This document shows, piece by piece, positions 39,775 through 47,379 of a DNA stretch of 48,029 nucleotides. Numbering within the stretch: position 1 is the first letter of the stretch; each line of letters starts with the position of its first letter. The stretch lies in assembly GCA_015655415.1 (NCBI GenBank), contig JAATFB010000040.1, forward strand, positions 1 to 48,029, read 5' to 3'. The translations under genes were made by a program, and so were the position numbers. A model generated the notes under the pieces. It searched no databases, was not told the origin of the DNA, and was given only the letters and a program-made list of their open reading frames with translations. This DNA is from Actinomycetales bacterium. Lineage in GTDB: Bacteria > Actinomycetota > Actinomycetes > Actinomycetales > Microbacteriaceae.

Positions 39775-40828
39775 GTCCAGCGCCGTCCCGGTCCGCACCG
39801 TCACCGGCACCATCGCCAGCGACGAACTGGGCCTCACCCTCACCCACGAGCACCTCGCCAACGTCTGGATGCAGGCGGGGGGCGGGGTCGAGCGCGACCC
39901 CATGTTCCCCGACCTGCTCGAGCAGAAGGTCTCGGCGCACAACGCGTGGATGCTGCGGGACCGGCCGTACGCCAACTACGACAACTGCGTGCTCGATGAC
40001 GACGAGGCGATGCTCGACGAGCTCCTCGCCTACCGGGCCGTGGGCGGCGTCTCCGTCATGGAGACCACGCCGGACGGCGAAGGCCGCAGTCCCCTGCGGC
40101 TGAGAGCCCTGTCGGAGGCGTCCGGGATCACCGTCGTCATGGGCGGCGGCTGGTATCTGGAGCGCTTCCATCCGAAGGGCCTCGACGCCCTCTCGGTGGA
40201 CGGCATCACCGAGGAGCTGCTGCGCCAGTACCGGCCGGAGACCGCGGAGGCCGGCATCCTGCCCGGCTTCATCGGCGAGATCGGCATCTCGCCGTCCTTC
40301 ACCGAGCAGGAGGGCAGGGTGCTGCGCGCCGCCGGCAACGCGCAGCTCGACCAGCACGTGCCGATCATGGTGCACCTGCCGGGCTGGAAGCGGTACGGCG
40401 AGAAGGTCGTGCGAATCCTCACCGAGGAGATCGGGGTCGACCCGCACGCGATCATCCTGGCCCACATGGACCCATCCGGGGAGGACCCCGACTACCAGCG
40501 GCGGCTCGCCGAGAGGGGCGTCTGGATCGAGTTCGACATGATCGGGATGCCCTTCTACTACCCCAGCGGCGTCGAGGGGCAGTCGCCCTCCCCGCAGATG
40601 ACGGCCGAGGCCATCCTGCGCCTCGTCGAGGCCGGCCACGGCGACCAGGTGCTGCTGAGCCACGACCTGTTCCTCAAGGCCATGATGCGCAAGCACGGCG
40701 GCAACGGGCTGGTGTACGTGCCGACCCTCTTCGCGGACCGCCTGGAACGCGTCGGCGTCGACCCTGCGCTCGTGCAGCGGATGCTGCGTCACGCGGCGGG
40801 CGTCTTCGAGGCCGCGGCGGCGCGCTGA
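39767..40828 (+). CDS. Phosphotriesterase-family hydrolase with a glutamate bridging residue (PHP-like)
   Basis: 353-aa amidohydrolase-superfamily protein. Metal ligands: His 27/His 29 (LTHEHLANV), His 203 (MVHLPGW), His 233 (ILAHMDPSG) and Asp 300 (LLSHDLF). Where PTE and lactonase members have a carboxylated Lys, this protein reads IGEIGISPS with Glu 171, as in Escherichia coli PHP (AEIG). Family members hydrolyse lactones or phospho-sugar lactones; true phosphotriester activity is rare. Overlaps the importer permease by 8 bp, so the substrate is likely the imported molecule or an early product. Confidence 0.87.
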   Translation: MTESSAVPVRTVTGTIASDELGLTLTHEHLANVWMQAGGGVERDPMFPDLLEQKVSAHNAWMLRDRPYANYDNCVLDDDEAMLDELLAYRAVGGVSVMETTPDGEGRSPLRLRALSEASGITVVMGGGWYLERFHPKGLDALSVDGITEELLRQYRPETAEAGILPGFIGEIGISPSFTEQEGRVLRAAGNAQLDQHVPIMVHLPGWKRYGEKVVRILTEEIGVDPHAIILAHMDPSGEDPDYQRRLAERGVWIEFDMIGMPFYYPSGVEGQSPSPQMTAEAILRLVEAGHGDQVLLSHDLFLKAMMRKHGGNGLVYVPTLFADRLERVGVDPALVQRMLRHAAGVFEAAAAR

Positions 40829-40876
40829 CACCACTGACGGCGGCCGCGACGGCCCGCCGAGGTCGCCGCGGCGCCG

Positions 40877-40882
40877 TAGGCT
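40877..40882 (+). promoter_or_regulatory. Predicted -10 element (TAGGCT) for amidase 2
   Basis: TAGGCT is 6 nt before ATG 40889; leaderless type. No LacI-type operator is near, so this gene may be constitutive or co-transcribed from the importer promoter. Confidence 0.45.
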
Positions 40883-40888
40883 CGGAGC

Positions 40889-42316
40889 ATGGCCCACGAT
40901 CTGCACGAGCTCACCGCGCTCGCCCAGTGGGAGCTCGTGCAGCGCGGCGAGGTGACGCCCTTGGAGCTCGCAGAGCACTACCTGCACCGCATCGAGGCGC
41001 TGAACCCGAGGGTCGGCGCGTTCGTGACCGTCACGGCGGACGCCGCCCGCGAACGCGCCAGGCACGTGCAGGCGGCCGTGCCCCGCACGGCGACGCTGTG
41101 GGGGCTGCCGCTGGCCGACAAGGACCTCTGGCGTCGTGCCGGCGTGCCCACCGGGTTCGGATCGCGGCTGACGACCGGGTTCGTGCCCGAGGAGTCCGAC
41201 GAGATCGTGCAGGATCTGGACGCGGCCGGCGCGATCAGCCTCGGCAAGACGGGTGCGCCGGAGTTCGGCCTGCCGTCGTACACCGAGACGCTCGTCGCAC
41301 CCCCCGTGCGCACCCCCTGGGATCTCGAACGCGGCGCCGGTGGATCCAGCGGTGGAGCGGCGGCGGCCGTCGCGAGCGGCATGCTGCCGTTCGCGCCGGG
41401 CTCCGACGGCGGCGGCTCCATCCGCATCCCCGCCGCGGCGTGCGGCGTGGTGGGGCTGAAGCCCTCCCGGGGCAGGGTGCCGTCGGGCAGCGGCCTGCAA
41501 TCGCTGGGCGGCCTGGTGGTCGACGGGCCGATCGCACGCACCGTGGAGGATGCCGCCCTGCTGCTGGACGGCATGATCGCCCGGCGTGACGGACGCGTCG
41601 ACCACCGGTTCGCCGTGCTGGCCCCGGGGGACGACACCGCGTTCCTCGGCCATGCGGTGCGCGGCGAAGGCCGCTACCAGCTCGGCGTGATGACGACGAG
41701 CGCATGGGACCTCGACTACGAGATCGCCATCGCGCCGGAGGCACGTGCGGCGCTCGACCACGCCGTGGCGGAGCTCGCCGCGCTCGGCCACGGCATCGAG
41801 GAGACGGCCCTGAGGCCCGACCCCGGCTACGCACCGGCGTTCATCACGATCTGGAAGGCCGGCGCCGCGCGCATCCCGGCCGACGGCACGGCGCTCGGCC
41901 TCCTCGAGCCGCTCACCCTGTGGCTCGTCGAGCAGGGCCGCTCGATCGGTGCCCGCGAGCTCGGCGAGGCGCTCGCGGCGCTCACCGGGTACGAGCGGTC
42001 GCTGATCCGCCAGCTCTCCTCGTTCGATGCCGTCCTGACGCCCGCGCTCGCCATGACACCGCGCCCGATCGGCTGGTACGACCGGGAGGACCCCGAGCAC
42101 AACTTCGCCCAGCAGGTGCAGTACACCCCGTTCACGTCGATGGTGAACGTGAGCGGCCTGCCGGCCATCACGCTGCCGGTCTGGCAGACGCCTGGCGGCC
42201 TGCCGATGGGGGTCCAGCTGATCGGCCGACCGGGCGGGGAGGCGGTGCTCCTCGCGCTCGGAGCGCAGCTGCAGCGTCGCATCCGCTGGCAGGATCGCCG
42301 ACCGCCGGTCTGGTGA
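40889..42316 (+). CDS. Amidase-signature family hydrolase (amidase 2)
   Basis: 475-aa amidase. Lys 78 in LWGLPLADKDLWRRAGVPTGFGS, the Gly/Ser core GAGGSSGGAAAAVASGMLPFAPGSDGGGSIRIPAAACG (cis-Ser 153/154, nucleophile Ser 177) and GLKPSRGRVPSGSG. The C-terminal part VNVSGLPAITLPVWQTPGGLPMGVQLIGRPGGE is canonical. It follows the phosphotriesterase-family gene by 60 bp on the same strand but has its own -10 box. The substrate is unknown; GatA is unlikely without gatB/C. Confidence 0.9.
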   Translation: MAHDLHELTALAQWELVQRGEVTPLELAEHYLHRIEALNPRVGAFVTVTADAARERARHVQAAVPRTATLWGLPLADKDLWRRAGVPTGFGSRLTTGFVPEESDEIVQDLDAAGAISLGKTGAPEFGLPSYTETLVAPPVRTPWDLERGAGGSSGGAAAAVASGMLPFAPGSDGGGSIRIPAAACGVVGLKPSRGRVPSGSGLQSLGGLVVDGPIARTVEDAALLLDGMIARRDGRVDHRFAVLAPGDDTAFLGHAVRGEGRYQLGVMTTSAWDLDYEIAIAPEARAALDHAVAELAALGHGIEETALRPDPGYAPAFITIWKAGAARIPADGTALGLLEPLTLWLVEQGRSIGARELGEALAALTGYERSLIRQLSSFDAVLTPALAMTPRPIGWYDREDPEHNFAQQVQYTPFTSMVNVSGLPAITLPVWQTPGGLPMGVQLIGRPGGEAVLLALGAQLQRRIRWQDRRPPVW

Positions 42317-42412
42317 CCCGGCCTGCACGGCCGGGTGGCGTACGGCCGCAGGTGCCCTGGAGGGCAGCGGCAGAACCCGTGCAGAGCGTGGGAGTTCCGG
42401 GAGAGCCCCCAT

Positions 42413-42431
42413 TTAGGTAAGGCTCGCCTTA
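42413..42431 (+). promoter_or_regulatory. DtxR/IdeR-type iron box
   Basis: TTAGGTAAGGCTCGCCTTA matches the DtxR/IdeR consensus TTAGGTTAGGCTAACCTAA at 15 of 19 positions and overlaps the -10 box TATACT (42430-42435) of the SIP-domain gene. Iron-loaded DtxR/IdeR bound here would block transcription. Confidence 0.85.
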
Positions 42432-42435
42432 TACT
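42430..42435 (+). promoter_or_regulatory. Predicted -10 element (TATACT) for the SIP-domain gene
   Basis: TATACT ends 9 nt before ATG 42445 and shares bases with the iron box. Confidence 0.6.
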
Positions 42436-42444
42436 GGAACCGTC

Positions 42445-42918
42445 ATGTATCAACCCGATCACGCCGCCCACACCGAGGCGACCGCACACCACGACGATCG
42501 CGTGCAGTTCGTCGTCACCGGCGACGAGACGTCGCTCGCCGAGCTGCAGAGCGAGCTCGCCCTGCTGCCGCTGTGCGCCACCGGGCGGGTGTTCGTGGAA
42601 GTGCCGGAGCCGGGGGATGTCTTCCCGCTCCAGGTGCCGATGCGCATGACGGTCACGTGGCTGCCGCGCTCCGTGCGAGGCGGCCGTCCCGGAACGGGAC
42701 AGCGGTGCGCACCGGGCCAGGCGCTGCGCCGGGCCGTGCGGGCGTGGAGCGCGGAGATGCTGTGCGACGGCCCAGGCGACACCCGGGCGGTCATCACCGG
42801 CGACTTCCGGAGCGTCAGCCAGGTGCACGAGGTCTTGACCGAACAGGCCGGCCTGCCCGAGGAGCACATCACCGAACCGGAGCGCTTCGGGCTTCGCCAC
42901 CGCTCCGGCACGCGCTGA
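42445..42918 (+). CDS. Stand-alone SIP-domain protein (siderophore-interacting C-terminal domain)
   Basis: 157-aa protein matching the C-terminal NAD(P)H-binding half of siderophore-interacting ferric reductases: VQFVVTGDETSLAELQSELALLPLCATGRVFVEVPEPGDVFPL, MTVTWLPRSVRG, AVITGDFRSVSQVHEVLTEQAGLPEEHITEPERFGL. The FAD-binding N-terminal domain of a full SIP protein (about 270 aa) is missing and is not encoded nearby, so it probably works with a separate flavoprotein or binds something else. The first 18 residues are His/Ala-rich (HAAHTEATAHH). Expression should rise under iron starvation because of the overlapping iron box. Confidence 0.85.
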   Translation: MYQPDHAAHTEATAHHDDRVQFVVTGDETSLAELQSELALLPLCATGRVFVEVPEPGDVFPLQVPMRMTVTWLPRSVRGGRPGTGQRCAPGQALRRAVRAWSAEMLCDGPGDTRAVITGDFRSVSQVHEVLTEQAGLPEEHITEPERFGLRHRSGTR

Positions 42919-42979
42919 AGGCCGTCGTCCGCGAAGGCCGTCGGCCCGCGTCGCCCGCCGCCCTCCGCAGGCGCGGGAC

Positions 42980-43849
42980 TCAGGCGGCGTCGCCGTAGGG
43001 CGGCAGCGCGAGCGTGCGCTCAGTGACCGTCCACAGGTCTCGGGCGAGCTGCGGGTCCCGAGCCTGCCTGTTGACCCGGCCGTTCGGCGTGAACCGGTCG
43101 AAGTAGGTGCCGGTCGGGGCCCCGACCGGCACCTGACCGGCGAGAGCCACCAGCGGGGCGGCGCCCGCCTCGGGCGAGCGACCGTAGCGGCCGCCGGTGA
43201 CCGCGTTGCCGAGACGGACCAGCGGCGACTGCCCGCCGAACCGGGTGACGATCGTGCCGGGGTGGAACGAGTACGCCAGCACCCCGGTGCCGGTGAGGCG
43301 CTCGCCGAGCTCCCTGGCGAACAGTATGCCCGCCAGCTTGGACGCGCCATACGCCTGCCAGCCGCCGCGCCAGGGACGCCGCTCCCAGTCGAGGTCGCCC
43401 AGGTCCAGGGTTCCGAAGAGGTTGGCCATGCTCGCCGTGACCACCACTCGCGCCTCGCCCCCGGCATCCTTCGCGCTCTCGATCAGGCGGGGCAGCAGAA
43501 GGCGGGTGAGCAGGAACGGCGCGAAATGATTCGTCTGGATCGTGCGCTCGTGCCCGTCACCCGTGACGGCGCGCTCGTGGTACAGGCCGCCGGCGTTGTC
43601 GGCGAGCACGTCGATGCGCTCCAGACGGGCGAGGAGGTCGGCGGCCAGCTTCCGCACATCGTCGAGGCGTTCGAAGTCGGCGACGAAGGCGTCCCCGCCG
43701 ATCCGGTCGGCCACGGCGCTCGTGCGCTGCGCGTTGCGACCCACCACCGCGACGCGGGCGCCCTGAGCGGCGAGTTGCTCGGCGGCCTTCTCGCCGATGC
43801 CCGAGCTGGCGCCGGTGATCACGATCGTGCGTCTCGAGCCCTCGCTCAC
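42980..43849 (-). CDS. Short-chain dehydrogenase/reductase (retinol-dehydrogenase-like)
   Basis: 289 aa from GTG 43849 (SEGSRRTIVITGASSGIGEKAAEQLAAQG). TGASSGIG, VLADNAGGLY (usual NNAG), Ser in VVVTASMAN and YGASK active site; the SxxYxxxK and FHPGTIVTRFG fit the retinol-dehydrogenase/protochlorophyllide-reductase-like SDR group. GTGA overlap with the HExxH gene ahead makes it the last gene of a three-gene unit with the disulfide oxidoreductase. The substrate is unknown. Confidence 0.87.
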   Translation of the reverse strand: MSEGSRRTIVITGASSGIGEKAAEQLAAQGARVAVVGRNAQRTSAVADRIGGDAFVADFERLDDVRKLAADLLARLERIDVLADNAGGLYHERAVTGDGHERTIQTNHFAPFLLTRLLLPRLIESAKDAGGEARVVVTASMANLFGTLDLGDLDWERRPWRGGWQAYGASKLAGILFARELGERLTGTGVLAYSFHPGTIVTRFGGQSPLVRLGNAVTGGRYGRSPEAGAAPLVALAGQVPVGAPTGTYFDRFTPNGRVNRQARDPQLARDLWTVTERTLALPPYGDAA

Positions 43850-44286
43850 AGATATCCGCCTTTCTCGAGGCCGGCCTCGATCTCGTACCGGTTGTGCAGC
43901 GGGTCGCGTCCCGCCGCCAGATACAGCACCGGGAACAGCATGCCGTATCGCTGCCATTGCCGCCTGTGCACCGCCTCGTGCTCGAGCACGTCGTCGGTCA
44001 CGTTGCGGTCGGTCAGGTAGCAGCCGCCGATGCACGAGCCGCCGCGGCCGAAGGTGCGGCGAGGCATTCCGCGGAACACCCAGAGGCCCTCCCGTCGCTC
44101 CACGCGCCCGACGCTCCACAGCAGGCCCCAGGCGAATCCCACGGCGGTCGCGTAGCGGTAGCCGAGGTGGGAGAGGGCGGAGTCGAGAAGAAGCAGCCGG
44201 GGGATGCGGGCGAGCCCCGCGAACGCCGCCGCCAGGGACCGCACCAGCGGGGACCCCGGCGCGGCCGTGCCGGATCGCGGGGTCAT
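43846..44286 (-). CDS. Hypothetical protein with HExxH motif
   Basis: 146 aa from ATG 44286, overlapping both neighbours by 4 bp. The sequence ends with DVLEHEAVHRRQWQRYGMLFPVLYLAAGRDPLHNRYEIEAGLEKGGYL: HEAVH is a metalloprotease-type HExxH zinc motif followed by Gln-Trp, and the final Glu (YEIEAGLE) could be a third ligand. A hydrophobic stretch (RYATAVGFAWGLLWSVG) and the segment RTFGRGGSCIGGCYLT with two Cys precede it. It is sometimes annotated Fe-S oxidoreductase in related genomes, but I see no clear cluster motif. Function is unknown. Confidence 0.7.
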   Translation of the reverse strand: MTPRSGTAAPGSPLVRSLAAAFAGLARIPRLLLLDSALSHLGYRYATAVGFAWGLLWSVGRVERREGLWVFRGMPRRTFGRGGSCIGGCYLTDRNVTDDVLEHEAVHRRQWQRYGMLFPVLYLAAGRDPLHNRYEIEAGLEKGGYL

Positions 44287-45743
44287 TCGGCGGGGCGGCC
44301 GTACGTCTCGAGCAGCCGCAGCCACACCTCGCTGAGCGTGGGGTAGGAGGGCACCGCGTGCCATAGCCGGTCGATGCTCACCTCGCCGACGATCGCGATC
44401 GTGGCCGAGTGCAGCAGCTCGCCCACCTCGGGTCCGACGAACGTGGCGCCGACGAGCACCCGGCGATCCTCGTCGACGACGATGCGGGCACGACCCACGT
44501 AGCGGTCGCTGGCTATGCTCGCGCCGGCCACCGCGGCGAGGTCGTAGTCCACCGCCCGGGCGCGGATGCCCGCCTGCTCCGCCTGCGCGGCCGTGAGCCC
44601 CACCGAAGCCACCTCCGGATCGGTGAACGTCACCTGCGGAACGGCCGCATGGTCCGCGGTTGCGGCGTAGGTCGACCACGGAGTCAGCGTGAGCGTCCTT
44701 CCCTTCGCCCGAGCCGCCATGGCGTCCCCGGCAATGCGGGCGTCGTACTTGCCCTGATGGGTGAGGAGTGCGCGGTGGGTCACGTCGCCGACCGCGTAGA
44801 GCCACGCCTCCCCGTCGGCACCGCCGAGGACGTCGCCGTGCGCACCGAGCACCCGCATCGAGTCGTCCACCTTCAGCCAGTCACCGGGGGCGAGCCCCAC
44901 GGTCTCCAGCCCCACGTCGTGCGTCTGCGGCACCCGCCCGGTGGCGACGAGCACCTCCTCGGCCACCACCGTGCCGCCGTCCTCCAGCGTGATGGTCACG
45001 CTCTCGCCGTCGCGAGCCACGTGAGAGGGCGAGGCGCCGACCAGCACCCGGGCGCCGAGCTCCTCGAGCGACTGCTGCACCAGCTCGCCGGCGAACGGCT
45101 CGCTTCTGGTCAGCAGGCCGCTGCGAGCGATCACGGTGACGGCGACGCCGAACGCGGCGTACGCGGTCGCCATCTCGGCCGCGACCACGCCGCCGCCGAT
45201 GACCGCGAGCGACGACGGCACCTCCTGCACGCTGGTCGCGTCGCGACTGGTCCACGGGTCGGCCTCCGCCAGCCCGGGGATGTCCGGCAGCAGCGAAGCG
45301 GATCCCGTGCACACCGCCACCGCGTGCCTGGCCACGACCGTGGTGCGCTCCCCATCGCCGGCGGTGACCTGCACGCGCCTGGGACCCTCGAGCCTGGCGT
45401 GGCCGCGGATGAGGTCGATGTGCGCGCCGTTCAGCCACTCGACCTGACCGTCGTCCTTCCAGTGGCTCGCGACCCGGTCGCGGCGCCGCAGCACCGCCGC
45501 CACGTCGAGGTCGCCGGTGACCGCCTGTCTCGCGCCGTCGACGGCGCGGACGGCGCGCAGCAGGGCAGAGCTGCGCAGCAGCGCCTTCGACGGCATGCAC
45601 GCCCAGTAGGAGCACTCGCCGCCGACCAGCTCGGACTCCACGATGACGGTGCTCATGCCACCCTGGACGGCGCGGTCGGCCACGTTCTCGCCGATCGCGC
45701 CGCCGCCGATGACGACGACGTCGTATTCGATCTCGCTCACCAT
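44283..45743 (-). CDS. Pyridine nucleotide-disulfide oxidoreductase, class I
   Basis: 486-aa FAD flavoprotein (lipoamide dehydrogenase/mercuric reductase-like). N-terminal FAD motif DVVVIGGGAIGENVADRAVQGG, redox-active pair in ELVGGECSYWACMPSKALLRS (CxxxxC), second NAD(P) motif SLAVIGGGVVAAEMATAYAAFG, FAD motif LYAVGDVTHRALLTHQGKYDARIAG and the dimerisation domain ending in RLWHAVPSYPTLSEVWLRLLE (the HxxE-type active-site His region is altered to HAVPSYPTLSE, still with His). So electron-transfer competent; the partner (dihydrolipoyl, flavodoxin or quinone) is unknown. It leads the three-gene unit that continues with the HExxH protein and an SDR. Confidence 0.9.
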   Translation of the reverse strand: MVSEIEYDVVVIGGGAIGENVADRAVQGGMSTVIVESELVGGECSYWACMPSKALLRSSALLRAVRAVDGARQAVTGDLDVAAVLRRRDRVASHWKDDGQVEWLNGAHIDLIRGHARLEGPRRVQVTAGDGERTTVVARHAVAVCTGSASLLPDIPGLAEADPWTSRDATSVQEVPSSLAVIGGGVVAAEMATAYAAFGVAVTVIARSGLLTRSEPFAGELVQQSLEELGARVLVGASPSHVARDGESVTITLEDGGTVVAEEVLVATGRVPQTHDVGLETVGLAPGDWLKVDDSMRVLGAHGDVLGGADGEAWLYAVGDVTHRALLTHQGKYDARIAGDAMAARAKGRTLTLTPWSTYAATADHAAVPQVTFTDPEVASVGLTAAQAEQAGIRARAVDYDLAAVAGASIASDRYVGRARIVVDEDRRVLVGATFVGPEVGELLHSATIAIVGEVSIDRLWHAVPSYPTLSEVWLRLLETYGRPAE

Positions 45744-45780
45744 CGCAGACTATCCGCGCGGGCGCCGGGCCGGGCAGGGG

Positions 45781-46659
45781 TCAGCTGGCCGGGCTCCGCC
45801 TGGTCAGCGCCCCGAGGATGCGCAGGATGACGGGCAGATCGTCGGTGGCGGCGTCCGGGCTCCGTGGCGCGAACTCGGTGATGCCCGCTCCCGCGAGTTC
45901 GAACCGGGCGCGCAGCGCGAGGACGGCCGCCACGAGCTCGTCCGGTGCCAGGCCGAACGGCTCGGGGAACTGCACACCGGAGATGGCGGACGGGTCGAGC
46001 ACGTCCAGATCTACGTGCACGTAGACCGCGCGCGCACCGGTCGCGGCAACGCCCTCCACCAGGGCGTCGGGGGTGTGCAGGCGCACTGGGGGGAGCATCC
46101 GGATGCCGGTCTCGTCGATGTACGCCGTCTCGCCGTCGTCGAGCTCACGCGTGCCCGCCAGCACGACGGATGACGGGGAGAGCCGGGCGCTCCGGGAGCC
46201 CGCGAGCGGGTCGGGGGCCTCGCCGAGCAGCGCGCGCAGCACCATGCCGTGGAAGGCCCCGGAGGGCGAGGTCTCGGGAGTGTTCAGGTCGGCGTGCGCG
46301 TCCAGCCACACCAGGGCGAGGTCTCCCGGCTCCCGGGAAGCCGCCGCGTGCTGCACGCTGGCGAGCTCCACCCCGCAGTCTCCGCCGATCGTCACCGTGG
46401 CTCCGTCGCCCGTCGCGGACAGCTCGGCGAGGGCCGCGGCGCAGCGGTCGCGGATCGTCGCGATCGACGACAGGCGCTGCACGCCGGATCCGAGCGACTC
46501 GCCCGCCTCCATCGGCACGTCCACGGTGGTGGTGGAGGAGGCGGGGAGGTCGCCGGCGATCGCCGTCGCACCGTCCACCAGCTGCATCGCACGAGACGAG
46601 CCGGAGCCCTGCCACTGCGGGACGATCAGGAAGCGTGTCGGCACAGCACCATTCTGCAT
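45781..46659 (-). CDS. Arginase/agmatinase-family protein with a Cys in place of the first metal histidine
   Basis: 292-aa ureohydrolase-fold protein. Metal-site motifs: VTIGGDCGVELAS (Cys 95 where arginases have the His of GGDHS), VWLDAHADLNTPE (Asp 120, His 122, Asp 124), GAFHGMVLR (His 137) and VYVHVDLDVLDPSA (Asp 217, Asp 219). One manganese ligand is therefore replaced, although Cys could still coordinate. Likely hydrolyses a guanidino or formimino compound in nitrogen metabolism, but it may have a shifted activity. The gene is 38 bp behind the disulfide oxidoreductase and 30 bp before the reductase, not obviously in their operons. Confidence 0.82.
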   Translation of the reverse strand: MQNGAVPTRFLIVPQWQGSGSSRAMQLVDGATAIAGDLPASSTTTVDVPMEAGESLGSGVQRLSSIATIRDRCAAALAELSATGDGATVTIGGDCGVELASVQHAAASREPGDLALVWLDAHADLNTPETSPSGAFHGMVLRALLGEAPDPLAGSRSARLSPSSVVLAGTRELDDGETAYIDETGIRMLPPVRLHTPDALVEGVAATGARAVYVHVDLDVLDPSAISGVQFPEPFGLAPDELVAAVLALRARFELAGAGITEFAPRSPDAATDDLPVILRILGALTRRSPAS

Positions 46660-46689
46660 GCACCGGGCGCCGGCTCGCCGCCGGCCGGG

Positions 46690-47325
46690 TTACCGGGTGG
46701 CGGCGTTCAGCGCGGCGCGGAGCTCGTCGGCGTTCAGCCGCTTGCCGTATCCGGGCGTGTCGCGCTCGATGCGCCAGCTCTCCTCGAGGCCACCGCCGTC
46801 CACGACGTCGAATCCGATGGTCTCGATGAAGTCGGTCACCGTCTTCTTGGCGTCGGCGTCGTCTCCGTACACGGCCAGCGCGCGCCGGTCGGGGGCTCCG
46901 GCATCCCGGGCGTCCGAGGTGATCTCCGCCGCGGGGATGTGGTTGAACGCCTTGACGACGTGCGCGCCGGCGAGGTGCCGTTGCAGCAGCCCGGAGACGG
47001 TCTCGCTGTGGTCGTCGAGCTCCTGCCGGTGACCGTCGCGCTCCCAGTAGTAGTTGTTGGTGTCGATCACGGTCTTGCCCCTCAGCGGCTCGACCGGGAC
47101 GGTGTCGATCGCGTGGAACGGGATGGTCACCACTGCGATGTCCGCCGCCTCGGCCGCCTCCGCCGGGGTGGCGGCGCGCGCGTGCTCGCCGAGCTCGGCG
47201 ACGAGCCCGGCGAGCGTTTCGGGGCCGCGCGAGTTGCTCAGCACCACGTCGTAGCCGTGTGCGACCGCCTGCCGGGCGATCTGGGATCCGATGTGTCCTG
47301 CTCCGATGAGTCCGATCGTTGTCAT
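46690..47325 (-). CDS. NADPH-dependent F420 reductase-like oxidoreductase
   Basis: 211-aa Rossmann-fold protein: GLIGAGHIGSQIARQAVAHGYDVVLSNSRGPETLAGLV, DIAVVTIPFHAIDTVPVEPLRGKTVIDTNNYYWERDG and AHVVKAFNHIPAAEI. This is the F420H2:NADP oxidoreductase (NPD/ NpdG-like) pattern, also used by annotated NAD-binding proteins of unrelated function. SNSR after beta-2 favours NADPH. No F420 biosynthesis gene is in view, so the cofactor is uncertain. Stop and start lie close to the arginase gene and the truncated epimerase, both on the same strand. Confidence 0.83.
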   Translation of the reverse strand: MTTIGLIGAGHIGSQIARQAVAHGYDVVLSNSRGPETLAGLVAELGEHARAATPAEAAEAADIAVVTIPFHAIDTVPVEPLRGKTVIDTNNYYWERDGHRQELDDHSETVSGLLQRHLAGAHVVKAFNHIPAAEITSDARDAGAPDRRALAVYGDDADAKKTVTDFIETIGFDVVDGGGLEESWRIERDTPGYGKRLNADELRAALNAATR

Positions 47326-47379
47326 GTGTGCGGCAACCGCGGCCGGACCGCACGCATTCCCCGGAAGCGCTCGTACGGG

